Positions 32,245 to 50,009 of a stretch of DNA of 64,000 nucleotides are shown here, piece after piece. The notes below the pieces were generated by a model. That model was given only the letters and a program-made list of their open reading frames with translations, was not told the DNA's origin and did no database searches. The position numbers were made by a program, and so were the translations under genes. Source of the DNA: Ulota crispa (taxonomy: Eukaryota > Streptophyta > Bryopsida > Orthotrichales > Orthotrichaceae); assembly GCA_963920765.1 (NCBI GenBank), contig OY987242.1:22034002-22098001 (forward strand), in the 5' to 3' direction. Within the stretch, counting starts at the first letter, position 1, and each line of letters starts with the position of its first letter.

Positions 32245-33430
32245 AATCCTCATCTACTTTAGTTTATTTAACACATGCAAATTCTGCTCTAAGAAGAACC
32301 AACTGCTAGTTCAATGCTAGCCAAGTGAAATGAGAAAAAACCATTTGCAATTTATAAACTTCAGCTAAAAACCGGTCAAAAATCTTTAAAATTTTTTTTA
32401 AGAGTGTGAAATACAGAAAATAACCGAAAGAGCTCCTTGATAAACCGGTTCAATACAGGGATTGAAGGAAATGTACCGAAAAATCTCAAATATTTCCCGG
32501 ACCCTGATGCAGAGTTCTACAGTGATTAGAGTCGTACGAAACTTATTGCAACCGAACATTGATTTTACAAAATAATCCATCGAACTGATCGCCACAAAAC
32601 ATCAGACCTTTTTATTCATAAGATCACAAAAATCCCAAGACAAAATTCAAAAAAATGAAGCTCCAGACCAGTCTGACATGAATAAATCACAAAAGAGAAG
32701 CATACCGATGATAGGCAAACCGCGTACACGTTACCCAGGAGGCTCAAATTCGCACAAGTTCACAAATGATGATTGACACCAATACTACAAAGGATTAATA
32801 AATACACATAAAAATCAAAAAAAATTGCCGCACCAGATTCAACGCGAACTTAAAACCAAAGGAGTGCAAAGATAATCACTCACAGCACCAAACTCATAAA
32901 AAGCTGAGAGATGACCAGATGTAGATGACACTAGAATTTATTTAATCACTTAGAGACTTATGCATGTCATCGTCGACCCTGATTCCAACTTGTCCACACA
33001 AGTAAACTCCAAAAGTAGAGTGAAGGGGTCAACGACTGCTCCCAACAAGGCCCCGACACCGGGCTACTGCTGCACAACCTAAGCATTCACAAATGATAGC
33101 TAGTCAAACTCGCAACGCCAACCACACATCTCGACTCCCACCCTGGCCTGCAGCTCTCAACCTTCAACTGCTCCAAATGTTGAAATCACCAGGGATGCCA
33201 GACACTCACTCCCACAAAAGCCCAACAGTCCCCTCTCGGAGGTCCTTCCAAGCAAGGACGAGTTATACCGTGATACTTCATGGAAGTCCACAAGTTCAAA
33301 GGATGCCATATCGTATCTGCCCTATCCAATCTCCAAGCTTCAACTCCGACATCCCCAGACAATTGGATCCAAGCTTTACTCTTCAACGTGGGCATCCCAG
33401 AATCGACGTTGCTCATCAAACCCTCACCTC
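32245..33430. other. spacer and UBC2 3' region
   Basis: The AT-rich half up to about 32940 shows no gene. From about 33000 the composition rises, and this part probably contains the 3' untranslated region of the minus-strand UBC2 gene. Nothing else is recognised. Confidence 0.45.
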
Positions 33431-35813
33431 TCACTCTGCTGACCAGCTTTGCTCCACAATCTCACGTACCCTGCGGTTGTACTCGCGCCGGTTCTCACTG
33501 TACATCCGAGCTGCCTCGGAGTTCGCCGGTGAATTTGGGTTCGGGTCACACAGCAACGACTGCATCAAATCACATCGTCAGATATCCAGTTTCGAGCACA
33601 TCGTACGCACCAACTGGAACACAACTCCGCAGCTCCTGGCCAAGCCAGGGCACAGTGCAATCACGACAGTGTCTCTAGCTCTCCACCAGCAACTCCCATA
33701 ACCACCCTCCACCAGTTGCAGCATCCATGTCCACCCCATGAACAAAAGGAAAACTTTATTCAAAAAAGCTGCAATCTAACTTCACCTAAAAACCATGTAA
33801 TTACGTCATCCAGGTCACTCATAGAATTACCTGCACTGGACAATCCTGACACACACAACACATACCCATGCTGGCATTCGCACGAGACAAACGCCAGCCA
33901 ATGCGACACCTCACCTGAATCGAAGTGAGAATTGCCGCCACGTCGTAGATGGGACTCCATTGATTCTGGAGAATGTCCAAGCAAATGCTTCCATCCGCAT
34001 ATACTGATTTGCCACAACCACCAACGTGTCAAACCTAAAAGTGCACACTCCAAACCACATCTCACAACACTTCCTCTAATCTCAAAGATGACCTAAAACA
34101 ACCACATCGCTCTCAATCACCAACCTCTAACCAATCCATACTTGCAGAAACCGTAATTCACTGCAGCAATGCGCCATAATCCAATCCGTACACGATCCCT
34201 CAAAAATCTGCTTATTCCATTGCTCGGTGCTTACTGTTGGGATGAAACATCTTCGACACAAATCGCACCGTCGGGGGCTTGTTCGGGTAGTCCTCCGTGA
34301 ACTGCAACGTCAGCTTAAACGTTCCTGCAATCCACAATCCAACACACGCGCGGGTCACATACTACCTAGATCCCCACCCAGAATACTCCACTGCGTCCCA
34401 TGGCCGGATAAAACTACGCCTACCGCAGTACACAAATCTCACAAACTGCTTCTCCTTCTCCTACCAGCACAAGCTGAGACAGCTACTGACGAGCATATCC
34501 GCCACGATTATTCACGAAGATGAATTCGCCTAAACACCACTAATCCAGAAGATCCAAGGTTGCACCACTTGGTAAATCCTCAACGTACTACCAAAACGTC
34601 TCTAAATACATGACTCTACGTGCAGATGGAGTTGCATTATCACAGACATACCTCCGTCCCATGGCGTGTCGTCAGGGCTGAACCACGACAAGACAGGTAT
34701 CAGTTCTCGATCATCGTATCACAAAACCACCAATGAACACACAACAATGGCATCACAGCGGCCTCGAACAGTCCCCACCCTACACAAGCATTGCTGTCCG
34801 TGAACATAACTTCACACTCCCACCGAGCCACTTCGACAGACTGTACACACATCTGAACACCGCAGATAACTACCAGCTCCCACACCAGCCATCAAATGAC
34901 CACTGCATGCCAAGCCACAGTCCTACACATACCACTCTGCAAGCACCACAATCCCACTCGCATTCACCCACACACCCACACACACACGGGTCCTCCGTAC
35001 AGACGTAAAACGGTGCTTCCCAAAGCCCCCTCAAGACAGAGGATGTCCTTTGTGACAACTCGCCGTCTCACACTTCCACAACTCCACCAGCAATACTACT
35101 TTCCAATCACTCAGCTGCTTTGCAATTCAACCTCCAACATAATTTGAACCTTGACAAGATTCGGCACTCCATCCCAATGCTCATTTCTACTTCTCAAAAT
35201 GTCTCCCGAGAGCCAGGAGTTGCAAAGGATCATCAAACACGCACTCGCACTGCAGATTCGCCCAGGAAAACACACCAGAATTGCATCCATCACCTCCTAA
35301 ATACAATAAAACCTAGTCTGCCTACCTAAAACTCAACCAACCTTGCCTGCTCTCAACAACACGCAATTACATCCCTCCCGACCTCGAACCAAGCCATGAA
35401 CCTCACCACGAACCTCACCACACCACACCATCGTCCGCCGCTCGAACCGTCACTCACATATTCAACAAAACAGACGTGTACAAACGCTCTCCACTCAAAT
35501 CACCAAAGTCTACCAAGCCAATTTCTACTCCATCAAACACTCGCACAATCACCTTACCTACTCACATCCATCACCACAAATCCACACTCCACCGCGTGCG
35601 CCACCAATTCCGCCGGAAACCATATACCGACACAATTGACATAAGAAACAGAGTTGGAAGAAACGCGGGCCAACACACCGGCACGTACCCGAAAATCACC
35701 GCGTTCCACAACATGATGTTGTTGTCCTGCGGCGCTCCACTGATGCCCGCGGGCGGATCATGTTGCAAGCGCTTGAAGTCACGCATCAACCTCTTGCGGG
35801 AAGGAGTCGACAT
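33431..35813 (-). CDS. UBC2: ubiquitin-conjugating enzyme E2, UBC2/RAD6 type
   Basis: Five exons (35689-35813, 34652-34677, 34235-34324, 33915-34003, 33431-33559) join into 152 residues, the exact usual length for plant UBC2. The protein starts [17 protein letters not shown]. It has the E2 landmarks in order: [15 protein letters not shown], catalytic Cys88 in GSICLDIL, and QNQWSP. The end [10 protein letters not shown] is typical of the plant RAD6 group, which lacks the long acidic tail of yeast Rad6. This E2 works with HUB1/2-type (Bre1-like) E3 ligases to mono-ubiquitinate histone H2B, and in DNA-damage tolerance. It would act mainly in the nucleus. The start is fixed by the conserved N-terminus. 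No oddity is seen in the coding sequence. The introns are C- and CA-rich on the plus strand. Confidence 0.97.
34950..34988. repeat. CA-rich microsatellite in UBC2 intron 1
   Basis: The stretch cccacacacccacacacaca (34968-34987) and its surroundings are a short imperfect CA repeat inside intron 1 of the minus-strand UBC2 gene, which reads GT-rich in the transcript. It is a simple repeat with no further meaning that I can support. Confidence 0.6.
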
Positions 35814-36276
35814 GACGGCGCCTGCTTGTGCTCCGGCTCCACTCCCAGCGCCCTAGAGCATCTCCCACCGATCTGTGACCCCCGAGACAAGGAAAAGGCC
35901 GCAATACCAAGGCCGTGTAAACCTCGCGAGCGAGCGAGACCTACGTCACCGGGGTAAGCTTATCGTCCTTGCTTCCTCCGACTCCCGGCCTTACTGCTCC
36001 GGCGCTATTGGCACACGCATATCAGGCGCTCCTCCGAGGGAGAATCGATGGTGAGAAAGCCGCTGCGATGGGGTAAGCTGAGAAACCCCAGACAATCAGG
36101 CCAGCACCAGAGTTCGCTGGAGAGCAAGGTTTGGGCGACGAGGTCGGAGAGACTTGGAGGAAGACGATGAAATGGGGCTTTCTTTGGAGAGTGCACGTGG
36201 CAGCGTAGCTTTTGGGAGTTCATTTTGTGGAGTAGCTATGGCCTATGGCAATGGAGCGTTGGAGACTTGTCGCTTC

Positions 36277-36662
36277 AACGTTGGCGACACGTTGGCAAAG
36301 TATCTTCCAACAAGTATCATCAATCACAATCAATAACTTTAATTTGAGAGGGCCAGGGGACATATTGACCTTTGGTGCATTTGGATCCATCTCATCATAA
36401 AATGACATCAATTCTCAATTTGATAAGAATTTTCTGAAATTTTGGGTTGCAATGCAATTTTTGTTATTGTAATTTGGCAGTACTTGAATTTTTTTCCCCT
36501 TTTTTTCTATAGGCTTGAAGCTCACCTTTTTTATTTGAGGCAATTAGGTTATTAATTGCCCAAAAAAACCTTGCCTTTGATGTTGGCGACAGTTCGACAC
36601 GTTGGTGTAGTATATTCTAACAAGTATCATCAATCACAATCAATAACTATAATTTGAGAGGG
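36277..36662. repeat. direct repeats of about 75 bp flanking a dispersed block
   Basis: The left copy (36277-36350) and right copy (36579-36662) share gttggcgacac-like sequence, caacaagtatcatcaatcac and aatttgagaggg with few changes. The block between them (36395-36570) matches 16730-16905. This could be an insertion with a long target duplication or a tandem duplication. No open frame explains it. Confidence 0.6.
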
Positions 36663-39600
36663 ATGATATTAGGGTACTTTAAAGCTTTTAGAAGTAGAAT
36701 ATTCTTTGAGGCACATTTGCAAGAGGAGCATGAAGGTGTTTCTCATGCAAAAGTGTGTTTTCTTATGAGATTGTCAAAGAGCTTTGTGCACTTAGCAAAG
36801 TGCATAAAAGTGCATTTTGAATGTATGAAAATTAAGAAAAGCTTTAACAAATTAGCCTTGAAACTATCTTACATAATGAATATTTTACTCTTGCAAAAAA
36901 GATAATCTAAAAGATGAAATTAGATTTATTGAGAAGTCTATCAAACCCTAAAATTCCCTAACAAGTGAAGGAGTATGATTGATTTATTAGGACATACTAA
37001 TAAATTAGGACATATTGATAAACTAGAATGTGGTATCATTATTATATTTTATTGAAGGTGAATAGCCTCTATACCTTGGTCAAGATAAGGAATTGATGAT
37101 TTTCAAATAGTAAATTAGATACTTTTTATTCTCTTTGAAATCTTCTATATTCATTTATTACAAACAAAAAACTATGTTCCTAAAAGATGAACATTCCAAA
37201 AACTCATCTAAGTTTTTTTTTGAAATATTTTTGGGCTTTTGTGATGTTTGCTTATAAGTGGAGTCATACAAGAGGGTTATATGTATTTTTGTCCAAATGG
37301 ATTGTATGATAAACCATTAGAAGGCTCTTGACAATAACATTCTAATAGAATATTACAAGCTGCATTTGGAGATTATATCATGATATTTGTATTGATTATA
37401 GCATGTTGATTATTTATTGTAGCTTCATGCTTTGGGCCAAATAGATGCAATTACCAAATTCTAGAACTTACCAAATTCTTTCACCAAAAATGTATCAAAA
37501 TTTCAAAACCATAGTTTAAGAATTTACTTATTTCTTTTACTAAGAACACTAAATTTGTTAATTTGGGAAAACCTTTTTCCCAAAACAGATTTTGGGGATA
37601 CTAAGTTTTGCATTTGTGAGATTATTTTGATGATTTAGAGTGAGATTTCTGATAATTTCTTCAGGATATTTTCGTGTTGATGTAAGGTCTTGCAGAAATT
37701 ATCATAAGATTCACTCTAAATTACCTAAAAACTCTTCAAAATAAAAAATTCAAGAAGTCCCAAAATTGGGGTTTTTTCCCAAACTAACAAATATCATGTT
37801 TTAAGTCTGGTAGGAATTTGTGATATTTATACAAGATTGGTCTTCATTCTATATTGAGCAAAATAGGCTTTCTATTTCACTTCTTTTTACACATGAGTAG
37901 AAAAAATATTGACAAGCATTTCTCAAATTTAGCAAGGATCTCCCATTGATTTTTGCAAACTAAAATAGTTTTCAAAAGCTTGCTTATGAATTTTGGAAAA
38001 CATTACATAAGTAGACAAATATAGTATGATATTTTAGACTATACATCAAAGTTAGTTTTCTATGTAAATACTTAGTTACAACTACAACATAGTGCAAGAA
38101 AATATAACATTGAGCTATTAACTACCTCAAAATACAATAAATCTCTCATGGATTTTTCACATAAGATTTTTGTCTTCTATTAAGTTTTAAAAAATATATT
38201 TGAATTTTTTTCAATCTGGACAAAAATAACAAAGCTCATAAAGTTTGAAGATTAGAGCTAAGTCCAATGAATCTATCTTCATCGTTAAATGTTTTAAATA
38301 TGTATACGTAATCAACTTTTTTTTAACAGAATTACAAAAAAATCAATATTTATAATCAATACTACATCCTCTGTGTTTTCATTTAGTACAGTTTAAGGAC
38401 TAAATGAATTTAGCAACATTACTGCTATAAGTTTATTTCTTCAAAATTTTCATTTGAAAACAAAAAACTATGTACAAAATTTTACTCTATAATAGCTTTT
38501 GCAATTTGGAAAGTAACTATAAATGACATATTTATGCAAAACCTGCAATTAATGAATGTTGCATCTAAAGGGGGGAGGGGACAACCCTAGCAAGCATTGC
38601 ATAGGTAAAAAAAAATAAGCTAACAAAAAACATTGCAAAGAACAATGTAGTGAACAAAAGGTTTTCAAATTTGGATAAGGAGTTTAAAATTTTAAGCAAA
38701 ACACGGAGTAACTAAGAGAGAATTGTACAAATGAATAATTCATGTTTATTAGGGAGATCAACACAGTGAAAAAGCACCTTTGAAGCACATTGCAAGAGTA
38801 TTGGGCAGTTGCTTGATCCACATACATAGTGAAGAAAGCATCAAGCAATGAAGAAAAATGCTAGAGAATGCACAAAATAGTACTACTTGTTACAAGAGCA
38901 TTGCAATAAGTCAAACATAGTATTTCACACAATGAGAGTATTAGTGGATAAGTAGTTTTGAACTTCCAAAAAACTCTGTATTTCACAATGTTTCATGACA
39001 ACGTTTTGTAAATGATCGAATGAAGAGACAATAAAAAAGAACACAACTTATCATGAACATTAATAAATGAAATGATGAATATAAAAGATATAAGAAGAAA
39101 GTTGTAGGCAAAAAGGAATCCATAAATTAGTTGCTACAAGGGGAAGAAATAGGAAGTTTCTTAAATAAAATAAACAAATTGAAATACCTTTGAACTAAGC
39201 AAGCATGTAATTTCATTTAAAAAACTAAAAATTAGATATAGTTTTTGCACTACATATTGAGCCTCCAAACTCATTTGTTTCAAGTCTCATTTATATAGTT
39301 TCCATGCCAAATAAGTAACATTGGAATTGTTTAAACAGTGGGAAAATATCTATAGGATTTTGAGGTGTAAATGTCACGTACATGAGCAACTAATGTAAAC
39401 TAAATTTGGAAACCACTTAGAAAATTTTATACTCCTAAGATGTCAAAAATTGTTAGCTTCAACAATCTTTTAGTTTTCAAGCCCACACACCACCTATTTG
39501 TATACAACATCATGTCATAGTCTTGACTACTTTAATGTGATGGCAAAAAGAAAAAAAGAATCAATGAAGTTTCAAATCATAATTACTCTAGATTATGTGG

Positions 39601-41018
39601 CATAAATTTTTGTGTAGTGAATTTTGTTACAAGTACAAAACTATAAAGCCAACTCATAAGTAATAAATGTGTCATTTCTTTAAGAATATTATAAAAAATT
39701 GCAATTTTTTTCAAACAAGTAGGTTGATAGATAGAAAATTACCATAAATTTTTTGATAAAAGTAACTTGAGTTTGGGGCAAAGTTGCATTGGTCGGGATT
39801 CAAATCTCCATGGATATGCTAAATTTTGTTACATTTTCTCTTATTTGAGGAATTGTGGTAACATGTAAATCTAGAAACTAAGCAACAACCAACAAAGTCA
39901 TTCTTGAGTATCCAAAATTATGTATTTTGAGCTCAATTTGGAGGCATTTATCTTTAACTAGCTTACATTTGCTCTACAAAGATTGTCTAAAAAATAAATG
40001 GCTAGGCTTGTGTTTGGTTGTAAATTAGGCTTCTTTGGGGAAAAAATTGCACCAATAAAATGACTGTTTATAAATTCTCTTACACAAACCAATTTTGACA
40101 GAGTTCGTTAAGATGGTCTATACCCGTTTTTTTGTTTTTTATTTTTTTCATGTATCTGTTTTTTTGTTTTTTTGGACATTTCATACCAAATACTATTATA
40201 TTATTGCTTAATGCACAAAAGTGGTTACTATCCCAAAAAAGGCTTACTTTGCATATCTCATTGCTAGCTTGTTGCATGTATTGCACTCTTCATCTATTTC
40301 AAATTGAATGATTTATTGGATGAAGGTGTTGCTACCAAGAAAGTGATGTTCTTTGTAGGATTTGCACATTTTGTACTCCTTTAGAGCAATCAAATCACTT
40401 CCAATACTTACAATACTAATCTTTAATTTTGCCAAAATATAACCAATAGTACAAATGTTTCTTGCAAGGCACTCATATTCACTAATGTCATTTCCATTAC
40501 AATAATTACAAATCTTTTTTATATGACATATGAACATAGGACATTATTTGTTGAATGTGCCATCAAACTGTATAATTATATTTTTGAATTCAAGCCTCCC
40601 ATTGTTCATCTAAGGAAGAATGGAAAACACATTCGTCCTAATATATTTATAAAACTAGAATCCACAAATACTAATCATAATATTTGTAATAAACACTAGA
40701 AAAGTCCAATAAATAAGAACCAAAGTGCAACTTATTCAACATTAATTCATCCTTTGAAAGATACTTATCTCACTTGTATTCAAAGTTCTCGTTCCAAAAG
40801 ACACCTCTAATTTAATGACAAAATACCACAAAATTTTAAAAGTAAGCAAAACCAAACAAATCCAGCTTTTTTTTCATACATTGACTAATGGAGAAAGGTT
40901 ATAAAATCAAATAATTACATGGAGAAAAAAAAGGAATTAGCTTTTAGAAGAACCATGTATTTATGCACAAATGAACCAAAAAATGCCAAAAAAAAACAAA
41001 TAAGTAAGAAGCTATGGT
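36663..41018. other. AT-rich spacer with no gene recognised
   Basis: This is 4.3 kb of low-complexity, AT-rich DNA. Open frames are short on both strands and none matches a family that I know. It contains one inverted-repeat element (listed at 37548-37797). I see no RNA gene. Confidence 0.55.
37548..37797. mobile_element. inverted-repeat element, copy 2
   Basis: The ends aaatttgttaatttgggaaa and ttttcccaaactaacaaata are mirrors with a few changes, and match the ends of 18908-19150. A further internal inverted repeat pairs gatttagagtgag with ctcactctaaatt-type sequence near 37637 and 37717. The interior differs from copy 1, so the family is shared only at its ends. Confidence 0.65.
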
Positions 41019-41225
41019 GGAGGACACTTATAACCAACAATTCCCAATTCAATTGGTTAACCTAAGCCTTTGTTAAATTTTTTTTTGATAAATTCAAGTG
41101 CACCAAGGTGAAGCTTAGAGTTTGTCATGCTTGGTGGTGGAATTACTTTTGAGCTAATGGATATATGTGTTGTACTTTAGTATTTCTTGTTGAGCCATAA
41201 TTGTTGATTATAAGTGTCATACACT
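41019..41225. mobile_element. MITE related to the nested element at 14735
   Basis: It begins ggaggacacttataaccaac and ends in the mirror ttgattataagtgtcataca. It carries the same interior phrases as 14735-14946 in reverse order (for example tactttagtatttcttgtt). It stands about 285 bases upstream of the RPT4 start codon, so its insertion altered the promoter-proximal region. Confidence 0.75.
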
Positions 41226-41250
41226 AAATAAAAACCTAAAAAAACCTAAA

Positions 41251-41320
41251 AAGTTTGAAAATAGTCTGAAAAAGTCTGAAAAAGTCTGAAAAAGTTTGAA
41301 AAGGTTTGAAAAAATATGAA
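41251..41320. repeat. tandem repeat of a 10-bp unit near the RPT4 promoter
   Basis: The unit aaagtctgaa recurs about seven times with drift (aagtttgaaa, agtctgaaaa, aggtttgaaa). It starts about 25 bases after the MITE end and stops about 190 bases before the RPT4 ATG. No known binding site was recognised in it. Confidence 0.7.
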
Positions 41321-41402
41321 GGGGCATCATGGTCTTCTTCTCTCTCAAACCGAGTTTTCATCTTCACCGAAGACTTGCAGGAGCCTTGATAGCGAAGCGA
41401 CC

Positions 41403-41441
41403 ATGTCGAAACCCTAATTGCTTCTCTCACTCTCTCTCTCC
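41403..41441 (+). promoter_or_regulatory. telo-box, four-codon upstream ORF and CT tract before RPT4
   Basis: AAACCCTAA (41409-41417) is the plant telo-box, common upstream of genes for ribosomal proteins and other growth-linked genes. It overlaps a minimal upstream frame, ATG TCG AAA CCC TAA, starting at 41403. A CT-rich tract follows (41422-41441), as is usual in plant leaders. Whether the upstream frame is transcribed depends on the real start site, which I cannot see. Confidence 0.55.
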
Positions 41442-41509
41442 CTGGAAACCTCTATCAGCCCTTGTCACCGCTCTTGCAGCACTTCTGGCCGCCTCCCTGT
41501 GTCATTCTC

Positions 41510-45912
<4,403 letters not shown>

Positions 45913-46528
45913 CTTGCGCAATTTTTTTACATGTCTCGATTTACCTCCGGATATTTTTGCATAGAGTCGGGGTTCAAGGCTGCAGCAGTCTCAGGCAAAT
46001 CTTCTGTTCGATTCTGCACTTAACTTTTTGTCACTTTTGGAAAATAAGTCTTTCTCTACTTTTATGTACAACTGCTATTATTTTCAAATCTAGTCGATTG
46101 TGTTTGGTCACCCTTTCGTTCATCATTGTGGCATTTCTGTCAACGCTATGTCTGATTTTGTGCTATTGTGTTCCTCTGGAAGTTGTTGCAAGCATATACT
46201 GGTAGTTGGCTATACACAAGGGTGTGTAATACTGATCACTTTGAAGATTCTTCACATTTGACAAGTACTGATTTTATTTTTATATTCAAGTAATTTCGTC
46301 CGATTCCTAAGGTAACAGTCACCCTGCTGATTCTTAAGTTTGATGCTAATTAAAACACCTTCACGTTCTCTACGTATGAAGGTAGAGTGCTCTCAAATTA
46401 CTCTGTTGCTCTTGAAGCATCTTCCAATGTACATTTTTGAGTGTTTGGTGTACTTCGTCTGAACATTTCAAGGTAAAGAATCTTTTAGAGAACCCTTAAT
46501 CCAACTCAAAAATTTCATGCCTCGTTAA
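45913..46528. other. RPT4 3' region
   Basis: This is the T-rich 3' untranslated region and downstream flank of RPT4. An open frame that overlaps the last exon out of phase runs on to 46205 but has no family match. Nothing else is supported. Confidence 0.5.
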
Positions 46529-46762
46529 CCCTTAAAGGACCGAGCTACTATAATACAGAGGATGTACGCTGCTGTATAACTTGCATTTGTTACCAACAAA
46601 AAGTTTTAATTTGGGATCTTGACTACCTCACTAGAACAACATTGATTTATATTCTAACTTCTTTGTTGATCTCAAATGTAATAAAGGTGTGGATGCACTC
46701 CAAATACAAAAAAAATATCCCATATTGTACTGGTTACAAAGGGTAGTTTGGTCGTTCAAGGG
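46529..46762. mobile_element. TTAA-flanked MITE (piggyBac-type), copy C
   Basis: This 234-bp element begins cccttaaaggaccgag and ends gtcgttcaaggg, with TTAA at 46525-46528 and 46763-46766. It belongs to the family of 29670 and 32009 and lies about 0.6 kb after the RPT4 stop codon. Confidence 0.88.
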
Positions 46763-46766
46763 TTAA

Positions 46767-49000
46767 AAGTTGAAAAAATAAAAATAAAAGTGGAGATGAT
46801 TTGGCTTATGCTTGCTTATCAAGGTTTTCTTTTTCTTTTTTTGCAAGAGTCAAATGAGGTATTAGCTCTATGAATCTATTTGAAATCAAATTTACTTATG
46901 TGTAAATTGTATTAGAATTTACACTATTGTAAAGAAGGATTTGTTGCAATAAACACATAGTACTTTATACCAATACATTCAGCTCCAATGTAACAACCCT
47001 TCAAATTTGTAAATGGTTTTTGTGAAATTGAATGTTGAATATACATAGACCTAAGGTAGAAGCACCCAAAAGCGACACTTACCTTAGATGTGGTAATTGG
47101 GAGGGTCTTCTGAGAACGTAATGGCATGTGCTTGTTAGGAAATGGGTACAGATGCAAGAAAAATTGTTTTTGGAAATTTTTGAGATCATATGAATAAATT
47201 ACAAATTATTGGAGGGAACTCCCTAGATTGACCTATTGTGGACACTAGGCCCCCACAAAAGCAACAACAAAAAGACCATGTCACACACACCCAATCACAA
47301 ATTGCCACCTACACAATTTTTGTTCCCTTATGTTAACTTGCATGTCTGGTTTGGTTTAATTCTAAATGTCGCTAAATGGCTAGTGTCGCTTATGGGTGCT
47401 CCTACCCTATGCACCAATGAGTACAATGTACCACTTTAAAGTATTGGAGGCCAAATATCTCCAAAAACACAAAGTTGTATCTCACATGATATTATTTCAA
47501 ATTAAAAAAAAAAAAACCATTATGTTTCATAATACTTCTTGTTACAACTTGGATTTAAAAGGATTAACAATTTTTTTCTTTATATAGCAATTTTTTTGGA
47601 AAAGATATTAAGGATTTTGATTTAGTGCTTTATGAAAAAATTAGACCATGATACATTGTTCATTTATTTTATGAAAAGTTTTATTGAAGAAGAATTGACA
47701 CTTTTAAGCTTTGAATAATCTTAAATTTGGAGTTGTTGAACAAGTTTAGTTTTCTATTGGACCTAGTGCTTTCATATAATTGTTTTATTCTAACAAGCCT
47801 TAGGTTTTTTGCCACCTTGATATCTTTAGCTTTCCAACTCATAGTGCATGCTATATTATGTTGGAATGCATTTTAGAACCCCTACTTCTAATCTATAGTG
47901 TCCATTATTGTAGGTAAGACATTCAAATTTTGATCATGAATAGCTATATCTTCACATTCTTGAAGCTAACAAAATCATGCTTTCACCACCTTTTTGTTTG
48001 TGTATAACATTATCAAATTTGTTATGATTAAGATGCTACAACACCAAGTTTCCTTGAGCATCTCCATTGCTCTCCATCTAGTCTTTTACAAATAATAGAA
48101 TGCATTGTTTATAAATCCATAGTCCCCCTCATGAAGGTGTCACATGAAATATTTTGAAAAGAACTTAATATATGAGTCTATTTTGTTTTATTATTATTCC
48201 TTTTGAGTTCAATCCTAAATCTTGATGACAATTTTGTCACTCCAATCTTTAGAAAATCTATGTTTGATGTGAATGTATTAGTGTTTTGTACAACAGTGTC
48301 ATTTGGACTTGAACATATTACCTCAAAATGTATACATGTGGTTATCATACGTAAAAAAAATAAACTAAAATTAAATTTACATGGCCAATTTCTCATCTAA
48401 TAAAAAGTGGATCGATAAAGCTCTTGTAAAAACTATATATGAAAATAAACCGGTTGTTCAAAATAATTGTGTGCATGATTAGAATGATAAGGTTTTGCTT
48501 TTGATTCTTGCAATAAGTGCATCTTGAGTAAAATGTTTTGTAGGAGGTGTTGATTTTCTATTTATTTGAAAATCGACATTAAAACTTTGCATCTTCAGCA
48601 TTTAACAAATTGTCATTTGGTAGTAAAACGTGACTAGTATATAAGTTTAATGGAAATTTAATACCCCAAATAAGCGTCAATAAATGAAAATAACTTACGG
48701 ATTTGCCTAACAAACGAATATATGCACATAAATGGTTTTACAATTCTAGAATTTACCTCATGAGTTCATAAACAAAAACAAGGAAATATTCCACAAATTT
48801 TTTTTGACCTTCAATAAATAAAAAAGAAGGGAAAAAAATTTTGAAAAAAAATTCCTAAAATAACACAAATACAAGTGGTCTTCTTCTATAATTATTTTTG
48901 CTTGAAGATTTATAAGTACCTCATTCTACATGAGTTCCCACGAGTGGTACGAAAAGCCGGGGGCAGTGGATGAATAACATGCAGTAGATGATACTCATTC
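46767..49000. other. AT-rich spacer
   Basis: The DNA is low in complexity, with A/T runs (for example 47500-47513 and 48350-48362) and only chance frames. No gene or RNA is recognised. Confidence 0.5.
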
Positions 49001-50009
49001 ATTCATCCATCGCTTCTGTCCTCCACGCAAATGTAGAAAACGACTGACGATGCACAACTCGCAATCGCCATCGCCATCGCCAGTTTGAATGAAGCATTCA
49101 TGAGTTTCGGTGCTCGCTTGCAGCTTGCGTTTCTAACTGGTACGTTTTCCACCTGTTTGGATTTTAATAGTTGCTGCTGCTGGCGCTTAAATGCTTCTGC
49201 TCATGTTCACAGCATTGCTTGATTTTTGTTCACAATCGCGGTGGAAGGAGAGGCAGTTTTTTTCAAAATCATTGCAGCAAGCACTCTCGTGATTAGATTT
49301 TTATGTTTCATGGAAGAATTTGATGCTGAATGTGTCCCTGTGCTTAAGATAGGGTCTAGTGTCTTGCTTAGGCAACTTAGTTACATAAACTTGTGATTGT
49401 TTTGGCATGTTCTTGATTTCAATGCTCTGTGTTTCTGTCCGAGAGCTAGAGCACTGACGACTAACGAGCATTTTGGATTTGATGTTTTTAGAATTCGTTT
49501 TTTGCTCAGGAATAATTACGTTCCCTTTCTTGGTGTGCTCCGGGTCGAGTTCTAAGCAGGAAGGATTGTTGGAGTACCGTTTCTGCAAGTCTCCAATTGC
49601 CGGGTAAGTCTTTACTGTGACCTATTCTACGGTGATTTTTTCAATGAGAAAGTGCACTCCGATCATTCTTAACGTGTCGTGGTGTATGATTTCTCCAATC
49701 AGTGAAGCTGCTTCCATAGCTCTGAGGATTGATGCCTCGTCTTCGTAGATTTCCTTTCCTGATTTAAGATTACGATACCTTAGCGTTTGGTTTAGATCAA
49801 TCGGGACTTTCCAGGTCTCTGTTCTGGCTTTGAGTCAATTTGCAGATGCAGATTAGCACTCTTAAAGAGTATGCCAAGGGAGTTCTATCTGATGATCATA
49901 ACCGATCTTTGTGCACAGAAACGTGATGTTGTCGAATATGCCATGAATTTAAGGAGAGTATACAAAGTTCGAAAGTCCAGGAGGAGAGAGTAACCAGCTT
50001 AGAAGGAAC
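49001..50009 (+). other. probable promoter and leader of the receptor kinase gene
   Basis: Composition rises at about 49000. A short cgccatcgccat repeat lies at 49066-49080. Several GT- and AG-type splice candidates occur, so the leader may be spliced, but I could not fix its exons. No coding frame of note is seen on the plus strand. Confidence 0.4.

Noticed and set aside
33093..33701. 202-codon plus-strand open frame
   Set aside because: It covers the last exon of UBC2 on the opposite strand and has no family match.
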